Shown here piece after piece: positions 54,775 to 60,929 of a DNA stretch of 60,929 nucleotides. The number at the start of each line of letters is the position of its first letter. Within the stretch, counting starts at the first letter, position 1. A model generated the notes under the pieces. The model made no database searches, was not told the origin of the DNA, and saw only the letters and a list, made by a program, of their open reading frames with translations. The position numbers and the translations under genes were made by a program. The DNA comes from Lachnospiraceae bacterium (lineage in GTDB: Bacteria > Bacillota > Clostridia > Lachnospirales > Lachnospiraceae), in contig JAQXGF010000013.1 of NCBI GenBank assembly GCA_029006155.1, positions 1-60,929 on the forward strand, in the 5' to 3' direction.

Positions 54775-54985
54775 ATTGAAAATTTCCGCCCATTAAGGCC
54801 GTTTTGTTCAATCACATTTCTTCAACAAAAAAGGCACTCCCCCAGATTACTTTCCAAGAAAATACCTTTTTTAATTTGATGTCAAATTAACATTATAATC
54901 ATTCGAAAAGACATGAATCGCTGTCTTTGCTGATCTCTTAGTACAGCTTCATGCCCGCTTGAATAGGGTTATCTGCCATCAGATC
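54775..54985. repeat. Left copy of direct repeat flanking the PolC-like/WYL module
   Basis: 54775-54799 matches 57469-57493 at 24 of 25 bases. Further right, a terminator (about 54826-54874) and, on minus, a stretch encoding LMADNPIQAGMKLY-stop (stop at 54938-54940) resemble the same items in the right copy (terminator 57497-57536; stop 57541-57543). About 60 bases between terminator and tail are unique to this copy. The 54627-54774 part of this gene-free stretch shows nothing else. Confidence 0.75.
54826..54874 (-). terminator. Terminator downstream of the PolC-like gene
   Basis: Minus strand AAAAAAGGTA ... TGCCTTTTTT hairpin with a loop of about 25 bases and a T6 run; part of the left direct repeat. 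Confidence 0.55.
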
Positions 54986-54988
54986 AGA

Positions 54989-56320
54989 TTAGTGCAATGC
55001 TTTCTTTTTATTAACAACACTACTGTATACCCGGCTGTCCCATTTCATGTAATATGCCAGTTTTGCATACATCAGAACATGTTCTATGCAATGAGCCCTT
55101 GGAAATAAATATCGATACATTTTTGCAACATTTTTCAATTCCTCAGGTACCGAGAGTTGATCCAATTCCGGAGTTCTGGTGGATTTTCCCTTTCGAATCA
55201 GTTCAGAAAAATAAAAAGCGTCTTTTCTCTCTAATCCACACTCTATGAAATAATCAAAGAAGTCTTCTCTGGTATAGCAGGGAAATCTTTGAAAATCAGG
55301 AGAATCCAGTATTTTCTCCTTTGTCTCATGGTACCAGTTATCACATGGATATCCGACTGCAAAAGTGGAATTATGCGGCATTGCACTGTAATTTACCATA
55401 TCGAAGAAACTTTTGGGTGTTTCATTATTAAATATCTCCTCTTCTTCATAATCCATCATTTTTGTATTGATCAAATCATAATATTTCAATTCTCTTAATT
55501 TATCTATTCCTATTTCATCTGCGTAAATTCCGCTCTTCCGTTGCAATTGCATCAAATACTCTACACATCTATGCGGATATAGCATAATTCTCTTTAAATT
55601 GTATTGCTCCATAACATTGCATAAACCTGTTATGCATGGCTCTCCGTCCTCCAGATAAGCAACAAGCTCTGGATAATCTTCCATGGTACGGTTCCGTGGC
55701 AAAATCACATATCCACTTTGTTTCATCTCCAGGGATTCCGGATTAAACTTCTTGCCGCGTTCGCCAGATACCATAATGCCATAACTAACTACTTGATTAT
55801 TGGGATACGTTCTTTGTAACACTCTTTTTGCAAATGGGAAAAAATCACTGCTTATATTATAGTCGAATTCAATACCTTTCTTCCCATCGGCTCCCCAAAC
55901 AGACTCTACAGCCAAATGATAGCCGTCTCCAATCATCTCTTCTTTGCAGTTTGGACAAACTGTTTGCGGCAAATCGATGCCGAACAAGTGCGTATCGATT
56001 ACTTCCATATGACCACAGTTTTTACAATAATAATGTGCTCTTAATGGATTTATTTGATTATGTCCCAAAAGGTATATAAGATATGAGCCTGATGTCCTTC
56101 CTCTTAATGATATGTACTGCGATGTTTTCTTTCCTTCTTCACTAAGCAGCCGAAATATCTCAAAATCGTCCAACTGTCCAGAATTTTTAAGCATCTTTAA
56201 TTCAGCCTGATACCTGTTTTCCACAATTTCTGGTGTTCCTAAAGGATATAACTCTTTTAATTTTCTTTCGCATGCATGAACAATATTTTCATAAGCATTT
56301 TTTATTTGACATATACACAT
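54989..56320 (-). CDS. PolC-derived protein, probably catalytically inactive
   Basis: 443 residues from ATG 56320 (GGGAGG upstream). It aligns by eye to the middle and later part of PolC, the Gram-positive replicative polymerase: zinc finger C99/C102/C122/C125 with GIDLPQTVCPNC (PolC GFDLPDKNCPRC); EFDYNISSDFFP at 151-162 (PolC DIDLNFSGEYQP), first aspartate now E151, second D153; GYVILPRN (PolC GIIVVPDY); NLKRIMLYPH at 241-250 (PolC NLLKLDILGH), third aspartate now M246; VPEELKNVAKMYRYLFPRAH and ECGLERKDAFYFSELIRKGK in the HhH part. The exonuclease, PHP and OB parts of PolC are absent, as is the R-T-T-G-Q-H-P-G-G loop. Polymerase activity is unlikely. Opposite a WYL regulator. Confidence 0.75.
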   Translation of the reverse strand: MCICQIKNAYENIVHACERKLKELYPLGTPEIVENRYQAELKMLKNSGQLDDFEIFRLLSEEGKKTSQYISLRGRTSGSYLIYLLGHNQINPLRAHYYCKNCGHMEVIDTHLFGIDLPQTVCPNCKEEMIGDGYHLAVESVWGADGKKGIEFDYNISSDFFPFAKRVLQRTYPNNQVVSYGIMVSGERGKKFNPESLEMKQSGYVILPRNRTMEDYPELVAYLEDGEPCITGLCNVMEQYNLKRIMLYPHRCVEYLMQLQRKSGIYADEIGIDKLRELKYYDLINTKMMDYEEEEIFNNETPKSFFDMVNYSAMPHNSTFAVGYPCDNWYHETKEKILDSPDFQRFPCYTREDFFDYFIECGLERKDAFYFSELIRKGKSTRTPELDQLSVPEELKNVAKMYRYLFPRAHCIEHVLMYAKLAYYMKWDSRVYSSVVNKKKALH

Positions 56321-56416
56321 TTTGTCTTGCCTCCCTGTTCTTGATATCCTTACTATACTCAAAAACTTGTGCCTGATGTATTCCATTAGCTGTACCAAAA
56401 ATAGCACAGGCAAGAA

Positions 56417-56445
56417 TTGCGTTTTACTGTCTTTGTGTCTATAAT
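56417..56445 (+). promoter_or_regulatory. Promoter of the WYL regulator
   Basis: TTGCGT (56417-56422), 17 bases, TATAAT (56440-56445), about 30 bases before the ATG at 56475. A weaker TATAGT box for the divergent PolC-like gene lies near 56350. Confidence 0.8.
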
Positions 56446-56474
56446 AAAAGCAGAAACCATAAGGTGGTGAAAAG

Positions 56475-57452
56475 ATGATATCTCAAAAAGCAACTGCATT
56501 ATGCATTTATGAAATTCTCAGGAAATACTCTGATGAACATCATGTGCTTACAACTGATAAAATCCGAGAAAAATTAAAAATCATCTATGATGTAGATATG
56601 GAGCGCCGCGCTATCTACAGAAACATAGAAGCCCTGCGCAGCATGGGAATTGAAATCAACGATTACAAAGATAATTATGAAGGCTATTATTTAATGGAAC
56701 GAGATTTTGAGTTATCGGAAGTACGCCTTCTGTGTGACGCTGTAGCCCAATCTGACATGATTAAGGAAGCAACCGGCAAAGAAATCATCAAAAAGCTGAT
56801 TAATACGCAAAGTATCTTCCAGGGACGCATGCTGCAAAAAACTGTATTTGTCAAAACCGATCATCGCATCCCCAACAAACAGACTTTTTATAATATTGAT
56901 GCACTAAACACTGCCATCAATCAGGGCTGTAAGGTCTCCGTAAAACTTCTGGAATATGGCATGAATCATGAGCTTATCGAAAGAAAAGATTCCCCTGTAA
57001 TAATAAGTCCATATGTCACTTTATGGGCAGCCGGTAACTATTATATTATTGCCAAAATAGAAGCAACCGATGATTTAACACATTTTCGAATTGATATGCT
57101 CAAAGACATCTATCTTTTAGAACGTGGTGTTGACATGATTTTTGGCGGCATCAATCCGGGTCAATATGCTACAGCGAAAATCATTCTCAATAATGAGTTA
57201 AAAGAACACTATGATATCACCTGCGATATTTCCCTTTGGCAGGAAATCGCAGACCTGTTTGGCACGGATGCCACACTTTTACATAACCGTAATTCTTTTG
57301 AGTCTGACATCAAAGTGCGAATTCATACCATCCCTTCCCGGATGCGGTCTTTTGTAATGAATCACCTATGCGACTGTGAAGTAACATCTCCAAAACGCTT
57401 TCGTGATGAGATTCAGAAAATGGTTTTCGATGCATACAAAAAATATTGGTAG
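56475..57452 (+). CDS. WYL-domain transcription regulator
   Basis: 325 residues. N-terminal winged helix (CIYEILRKYSDEHHVLTTDKIREKL ... YRNIEALRSMGIEI), a central WYL-type domain (about 135-225, with VTLWAAGNYYIIAKI in place of the W-Y-L strand and FRIDMLKDIYLLE), and a C-terminal WCX extension. Such proteins sense nucleic acids or nucleotides and often control defence or DNA damage genes (CapW, BrxR). Divergent from the PolC-like gene, 154 bases between, so it very likely regulates it. Confidence 0.9.
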   Translation: MISQKATALCIYEILRKYSDEHHVLTTDKIREKLKIIYDVDMERRAIYRNIEALRSMGIEINDYKDNYEGYYLMERDFELSEVRLLCDAVAQSDMIKEATGKEIIKKLINTQSIFQGRMLQKTVFVKTDHRIPNKQTFYNIDALNTAINQGCKVSVKLLEYGMNHELIERKDSPVIISPYVTLWAAGNYYIIAKIEATDDLTHFRIDMLKDIYLLERGVDMIFGGINPGQYATAKIILNNELKEHYDITCDISLWQEIADLFGTDATLLHNRNSFESDIKVRIHTIPSRMRSFVMNHLCDCEVTSPKRFRDEIQKMVFDAYKKYW

Positions 57453-57468
57453 GAAAACCCCTCTCCCA

Positions 57469-57588
57469 ATTGAAAATTTCCGCCCAATAAGGCTGAAAAA
57501 AGGTATTCTCCCAGCTTCCTAGGAAAATACCTTTTTATGTTTAGTACAGCTTCGCGCCTGCCGGGATATGGTTGTCAACCATCAGCAG
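57469..57588. repeat. Right copy of direct repeat flanking the PolC-like/WYL module
   Basis: 57469-57493 matches 54775-54799 at 24 of 25 bases; followed by a terminator and, on minus, codons for LMVDNHIPAGAKLY-stop (stop at 57541-57543). It partly overlaps the 3' end of the integrase gene in another frame. Confidence 0.75.
57497..57536. terminator. Bidirectional terminator between WYL and integrase genes
   Basis: AAAAGGTATT and AATACCTTTT arms with A-run and T-run on the outer sides; serves the WYL gene (plus) and the integrase gene (minus). Confidence 0.8.
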
Positions 57589-58838
57589 ATGCAGCTCTTC
57601 CGGCTCGTAGAATGCGTGGATGCCAGAAAGGATCGTGCGGTCTGTGCCGGTGTTTCCTCTGTCGCCTCTGCATAAATATCCATAGTGGTCTGGATATCCT
57701 TATGCCCCATGATCGACTGGATAACCTTCAGGTTGGTTTCTCTTTCACAAAGCCTTGTACAGAATGTGTGTCTCAAACTGTGTGCTGAAAAGTTCGGCAA
57801 CAGCACCGGCTCCCGATGCTCTTTCTTTGCTTCTACTTCTTCCGTCGCATTATAGGCAGAAGATATTCTCTTGATCGCCCGATTGACTGACTGAGCATTC
57901 ATTACATTTCCATAACGGTTACAAAAAACAAAGCCTGTCATCCCGTCAATCTCTGCGTCTGTCCAGCCATTTTCTTTCTGCTCTTCCCAGATCATTTCAA
58001 AAGCGTCCTTCACTGTGTCCAACATGGGAATTGTACGCATACCGGCTTCTGTTTTCGGCGTTGAAATGTGATTTTCTGATGCCCTGTCTTCTCCTACCGG
58101 ATAATACGTCAGATTATGATTGATGCTGATAATCCGCTTTTCATAATTGATGTCTTCCCATCTCAGTCCCAACACTTCACCGATACGACACCCCGTTCCA
58201 AGAAAAACGGTAAAAATCGGCCACAAGTGATAGTAAATCGGGTGTGTGGCAATATATTCCATAAATGCTCTCTGCTGTGGAATTGTCAGTGCATGTCTCA
58301 CACCGGTTTTCATACCCAGATTTTTCTTTAATTCTGCCATGACTCCATCCGTAGGATTTTTTCTGATAATATCATCCCTTACAGCCAGTTGAAAAGTAGA
58401 ATGTAATAACGTATGAACAGTTTCCAGTGTGTTAATCTGCAATTCCTGTTTCTCAATCAGGTGATTGTAAAACTGCACCACATCCGAATACTTAATCTCC
58501 GCTATATTCCGCTTTCCAAATGTATCCCGGATAAATCGGTCATATATATAAAGATAATTGCTCTTGGTCGTTGGTTTCAGATTGCTTTTGAGACTTATAT
58601 AACGGTCAAATACAAAATTTACAGTTGCCTTTCCTGCAACGTAAATATCCAGACCGTCCATCTGATCTTTCATAAACTGTGCTTCTTTTTCCCGAAGCGT
58701 TACAAGGTCTTGTGCATAAACATACTTGCGTCTTCCAAGTGGATCTGTATAAGTATATACATACCTCTCATCGGAACGTCTTTGTGATTCACCTTTCCGC
58801 AAGTCTCTGCCTCGCAGATCTTTTCTTGTCTGTGCCAT
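57582..58838 (-). CDS. Tyrosine recombinase (integrase)
   Basis: 418 residues. N-terminal AP2-like arm-type binding part (1-60), SAM-like core-binding part (about 70-165), catalytic part with R218 (GTGCRIGE), K262, H353/R356 (SAHSLRHTF), H379 (MGHKD) and nucleophile Y389 (TTMDIY). All catalytic residues are present. The last 22 residues (TPAQTARSFLASTHSTSRKS...) look unlike the family; beneath them another frame encodes a tail ending AGAKLY-stop that is shared with the left repeat, so the 3' end may have been replaced in a recombination. AAGGAGG precedes the ATG. Related to integrases of Tn916-type and other Firmicutes mobile elements. Confidence 0.92.
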   Translation of the reverse strand: MAQTRKDLRGRDLRKGESQRRSDERYVYTYTDPLGRRKYVYAQDLVTLREKEAQFMKDQMDGLDIYVAGKATVNFVFDRYISLKSNLKPTTKSNYLYIYDRFIRDTFGKRNIAEIKYSDVVQFYNHLIEKQELQINTLETVHTLLHSTFQLAVRDDIIRKNPTDGVMAELKKNLGMKTGVRHALTIPQQRAFMEYIATHPIYYHLWPIFTVFLGTGCRIGEVLGLRWEDINYEKRIISINHNLTYYPVGEDRASENHISTPKTEAGMRTIPMLDTVKDAFEMIWEEQKENGWTDAEIDGMTGFVFCNRYGNVMNAQSVNRAIKRISSAYNATEEVEAKKEHREPVLLPNFSAHSLRHTFCTRLCERETNLKVIQSIMGHKDIQTTMDIYAEATEETPAQTARSFLASTHSTSRKSCIC

Positions 58839-58874
58839 ATAAAATCCTCCTTCAAATAAGGGAAGGACTTCATG

Positions 58875-59045
58875 TTATTCAGGTCTGTTCAATATTTTTT
58901 CCAGTCCCTGCAGGACAACTTCTGTCACAGTCATTTTATGTTTTCCGGCATAATCACAAATACGCTTATACATAGAATCTTCCACCCGGATACTCAATAC
59001 TTTCTTTTTTACATTTTCCGACTTTGGTCTTCCTGTCTTCGCCAT
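58875..59045 (-). CDS. Small ribbon-helix-helix protein
   Basis: 56 residues: MAKTGRPKSENVKKKVLSIR, then VEDSMYKRICDYAGKHKMTV and a short helix TEVVLQGLEKIL. The beta strand KVLSIRV followed by two helices fits MetJ/Arc-type DNA-binding dimers. It is below the size usually picked up by gene finders. It lies 36 bases upstream of the integrase ATG (same strand), so it may regulate integrase or excision. Confidence 0.72.
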   Translation of the reverse strand: MAKTGRPKSENVKKKVLSIRVEDSMYKRICDYAGKHKMTVTEVVLQGLEKILNRPE

Positions 59046-59106
59046 ATCTGTTCTTATTCCTCCAGATCCGCATTATAGTTTTCGTCCTTCCACAATTTTT
59101 TCTTCC

Positions 59107-59316
59107 CTATGCAATCCGGAATGTCTCCAGATACTTTTCAAATATCTCACAGTTTACAAGAGCAACCTTGTCAATCTTATACACTGCTTTGGCCTCTTTC
59201 GCCAACTCCTGGAATTTCGTCAGTCCAATGCTGTAAAGCTCTGCCCCTTCCTGATAGCGGACAAATTTCTTTGCTATTTTCTTTGTTTTCTCTACATCTT
59301 TACGTGCATATCCCAT
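59107..59316 (-). CDS. DUF6462-type small protein
   Basis: 69 residues, helical: MGYARKDVEKTKKIAKKFVR, YSIGLTKFQELAKEAKAVYK, then a C-terminal helix. The middle suggests an excisionase-like winged helix. Family members are found next to integrases in Firmicutes mobile elements. AAGGAGGG precedes the ATG. Probably a DNA-binding helper of the integrase; inferred from position. Confidence 0.75.
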   Translation of the reverse strand: MGYARKDVEKTKKIAKKFVRYQEGAELYSIGLTKFQELAKEAKAVYKIDKVALVNCEIFEKYLETFRIA

Positions 59317-59338
59317 ACACGACCCCTCCTTTTTTGCA

Positions 59339-59378
59339 TGAAAAAAGCAGCTAACCTATTTTTCATAGACTAACTGCT
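59339..59378 (-). terminator. Rho-independent terminator after the toxin-like gene
   Basis: Minus-strand 13-base stem (59378-59366 with 59358-59346, four G-U pairs) around a 7-base loop, then T6. Confidence 0.88.
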
Positions 59379-59406
59379 CGTGTTAAGTTCCATATTCAGT
59401 TTTATT

Positions 59407-59775
59407 CTACAAATCCGACAGTGAAATTCGGTCGTATGCGCCATTTTTCTTATCTTCCGGGTGTGGCTCCAGTCCAATAATCGTAATATCCTTCTGATCC
59501 GGACCGTAAACCCAGTACATTCTCATTGCACCACTGGTCTTATTTTCCAGATAAGACTGCCACACTTTCATTCCATAACGTCTGGATAATAGCTCTATTT
59601 CATGGGTTTGAAGACTCGGATAACCCGGATCAGCCGACAACAGCTTCAAAGCCTTTCCCCATTTTTTATACAACTGTTCTTCCTTCTTTTTTATATTACC
59701 GGAACGATATTTCTCCTGCAGATCTAACCAAAGTTCCTGCATTTCAGGAATTCCCATTCGTATATTAAAATTCAT
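59407..59775 (-). CDS. Possible toxin of a toxin-antitoxin pair
   Basis: 122 residues. YGMKVWQSYLENKTSGAMRM YWVYG and ITIIGLEPHPEDKKNGAYDRI recall RelE/ParE-fold toxins, where a strand-rich core ends in a basic or tyrosine-containing tail, but the match is weak. The gene directly follows the AbrB-like gene (13 bases), and a terminator follows, giving a two-gene operon. AAAAGGAAT precedes the ATG. Identity as toxin is inferred from partner and size. Confidence 0.55.
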   Translation of the reverse strand: MNFNIRMGIPEMQELWLDLQEKYRSGNIKKKEEQLYKKWGKALKLLSADPGYPSLQTHEIELLSRRYGMKVWQSYLENKTSGAMRMYWVYGPDQKDITIIGLEPHPEDKKNGAYDRISLSDL

Positions 59776-59788
59776 CTCTTATTCCTTT

Positions 59789-60028
59789 TTAAAAATCTGA
59801 CAGGTCAATAGCCGGGGAAACATCGCCTCTCTTAAAGTTACTTACTGCACGATCCATATCTGCTAGGGTTCTGGCTGAAATGCTCTCTGGCACTGCCAGT
59901 TCCCGAGGTTCCAGAATAATGCAGCCATTTCCGTATTCTTTTACATTGTAATACTGATAAGCAGCTCCTCTGAGCGTAATTCTTTTTTTGTTATCCAGAT
60001 GGGCAACATAATCTTTCATCGCTTCCAT
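59789..60028 (-). CDS. AbrB-like antitoxin candidate
   Basis: 79 residues from ATG 60028 (GGAG nine bases upstream). HLDNKKRITLRGAAYQYYNVKEYGNGCIILEP fits the SpoVT/AbrB swapped-hairpin DNA-binding fold, and the C-terminal 35 residues (SISARTLADMDRAVSNFKRG) form a helix and a tail ready to bind a partner. First gene of a small operon with the toxin-like gene. Confidence 0.65.
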   Translation of the reverse strand: MEAMKDYVAHLDNKKRITLRGAAYQYYNVKEYGNGCIILEPRELAVPESISARTLADMDRAVSNFKRGDVSPAIDLSDF

Positions 60029-60114
60029 TACCAACAGCTCCTACGCAAGCATTTGTGTGGGAAATCCCACCTCTTATTATTATAATACGCTTTGGCAAGA
60101 AACATTTGCCCTAA

Positions 60115-60161
60115 CGTAAGCGCTTAATTTCGGGGTGTACCCCTGAAATTAAGCGCTTACG
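60115..60161. repeat. Long near-perfect hairpin
   Basis: Arms 60115-60136 (CGTAAGCGCTTAATTTCGGGGT) and 60139-60161 are complements apart from one extra base, with a 2-base loop. No T-run follows. It sits between the toxin-antitoxin pair and the relaxase fragment. Confidence 0.85.
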
Positions 60162-60169
60162 ATAAAACG

Positions 60170-60370
60170 ATGATGGAATCCACGGATTTTGAGGATTTTT
60201 TAAGGCAGCTTAGCGAACAAAACATTGAAATTGGCAAAGGCAACTCCAAAAAATACGGCGAGGTTATCAAGTATAAACTCCCTGATGACACAAGGTGCCA
60301 CTTAGGCTATTCCCTTGGCAGGTTTTATGGGGATGATGCCATCAAAAAGCGAATTGAAAGTAAGCGGTGT
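60170..60370 (+). pseudogene. Relaxase gene fragment
   Basis: About 65 codons reading STDFEDFLRQLSEQNIEIGK, KYGEVIKYKLPDDTR and LGYSLGRFYGDDAIKKRIES match an internal part of Mob/relaxase proteins of Firmicutes conjugative or mobilizable elements. Neither the catalytic histidine triad nor the tyrosine is present. After about 60365 the frame turns into unrelated hydrophobic sequence that is antisense to the next gene's end, so the fragment is cut on both sides. Confidence 0.6.
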
Positions 60371-60406
60371 TTCCTACGTTACTGTTTTCATATCGGACAA
60401 TATATC

Positions 60407-60929
60407 CTAATATCCTTTTACCTTTACCTTAGAAGAAAGTCCTTTCTGCTTAAATAACTTCTTATATGCGGATAGTTTCTCCTTTGGCACTTTAATGGTG
60501 GTAGCCTTTGTAAGTCCCTTAAAGGCGTTCTTTGATACTGTCTTTGAAGATAGCTTAGTCGAAGTAATCTTGATGGTCTTTAATTTCTTACATCCGTTAA
60601 ATGCATTTGCTCCAATCTCGGTTACATTCTTGCCTATCTTTACGGTCTTCAGTTTCGTACACTTATAAAAGGCATTCTTACCAATGGTCTTGATATTGCT
60701 TCCCACCGTTACCTTGGTTACGGTCTTATTGTTCTTAAATGCATTATCGTCTACCTTGGTTACTTTGTAAGTAACGCCGTCAACCTTGACAGTTGCCGGA
60801 ATACTAACGGTCTTTGCTTTCTTATCAGTCGGTTCCTTATATTCCACTTCCTTCTTTGCTACATCGGTTACTTCAACTGTTACGGATGCCTTATCATCCG
60901 CTACCACATCACCCTTCTTAGGAGGCTCC
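60407..60929 (-). CDS. Leucine-rich-repeat (BspA-type) surface protein, C-terminal part
   Basis: Frame open to the right window edge, so the gene starts outside. 173 codons visible. LRR_5 repeats: KVDDNAFKNNKTVTKVTVGS, IKTIGKNAFYKCTKLKTVKIG, VTEIGANAFNGCKKLKTIKI, then a degenerate unit and a lysine-rich end. Lysine replaces many charged residues seen in other LRR_5 proteins, which is common in Lachnospiraceae secreted proteins. No sortase or anchor motif is seen at the C-terminus (KVKVKGY). Extracellular adhesion role is typical of the family. Confidence 0.88.
   Translation of the reverse strand, partial: EPPKKGDVVADDKASVTVEVTDVAKKEVEYKEPTDKKAKTVSIPATVKVDGVTYKVTKVDDNAFKNNKTVTKVTVGSNIKTIGKNAFYKCTKLKTVKIGKNVTEIGANAFNGCKKLKTIKITSTKLSSKTVSKNAFKGLTKATTIKVPKEKLSAYKKLFKQKGLSSKVKVKGY

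Noticed and set aside
54989..56320. PolC-like gene as a plain fragment of the cell's own polC
   Set aside because: Changes are spread along the whole length, the frame is open over 443 codons with its own start and ribosome binding site, and domains are internally shortened, which fits a diverged gene rather than a fresh fragment.

Overview
The window looks like a chromosome segment from a Lachnospiraceae-type Clostridia (Firmicutes). Support for this: housekeeping genes with Clostridia-like sequence (RpoD, DUF4364, CvfB, acyl-ACP thioesterase, a TIGR01212 radical SAM protein), strong AGGAGG ribosome binding sites, sigma-A-type promoters with 17-base spacers, and a polysaccharide cluster typical of gut Lachnospiraceae. 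No rRNA, tRNA or CRISPR array was recognised.

Layout. 1-7336, all minus: trkH (runs off the left edge), trkA (interrupted by an in-frame TAA), a class I aminotransferase, a YqeY-like protein, rpoD, and a ClpX with a long acidic insert. 7401-26218, minus: a 13-gene cell-surface polysaccharide cluster. Read from its promoter at about 26280 it holds an ABC permease (Wzm type), an ABC ATPase with a Wzt-like C-terminal domain, a methyltransferase, a kinase-fold protein, two large multidomain glycosyltransferases, a DUF2142 membrane protein, a sugar transaminase (WecE type), two further glycosyltransferases, the polyprenyl-phosphate sugar-1-phosphate transferase, an LCP attachment enzyme and a last glycosyltransferase. 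26496-28812: a membrane-anchored deacetylase and a membrane-anchored low-complexity protein. 29035-30543, plus: radical SAM protein and DUF4364 protein. 30719-47518: core genes (SleB-type hydrolase, SpoU rRNA methylase, the thioesterase-CvfB-DnaE-PfkA operon, an LTA-synthase-like sulfatase, a secreted protein, a double-HTH regulator, a YczE-like membrane protein opposite a Crp/Fnr regulator, an ArsC/Spx-like protein, a nitroreductase).

47.5-60.4 kb is accessory DNA, much of it visibly AT-richer. It holds relics of fic and DUF1016 genes around a 28-bp direct repeat, a few small genes, an overlapping methyltransferase/helicase pair, a protein with a HEPN-like R-x4-H motif, a divergent WYL regulator/PolC-derived pair flanked by direct repeats, a tyrosine recombinase with a ribbon-helix-helix protein and DUF6462 protein, an antitoxin/toxin-like pair, a long hairpin and a relaxase fragment. 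The window ends in the C-terminal part of a leucine-rich-repeat surface protein.

The two most unusual systems are: (1) a 443-residue protein derived from the palm and helix-hairpin-helix region of PolC that appears to have lost catalytic aspartates, opposite a WYL regulator, the pair bounded by 25-bp direct repeats; (2) a split methyltransferase plus kinase next to an ABC exporter with a Wzt-type C-terminal domain, which resembles a Gram-positive version of WbdD/Wzt chain capping. All function statements rest on motif reading by eye and knowledge of the families; no database search was run.
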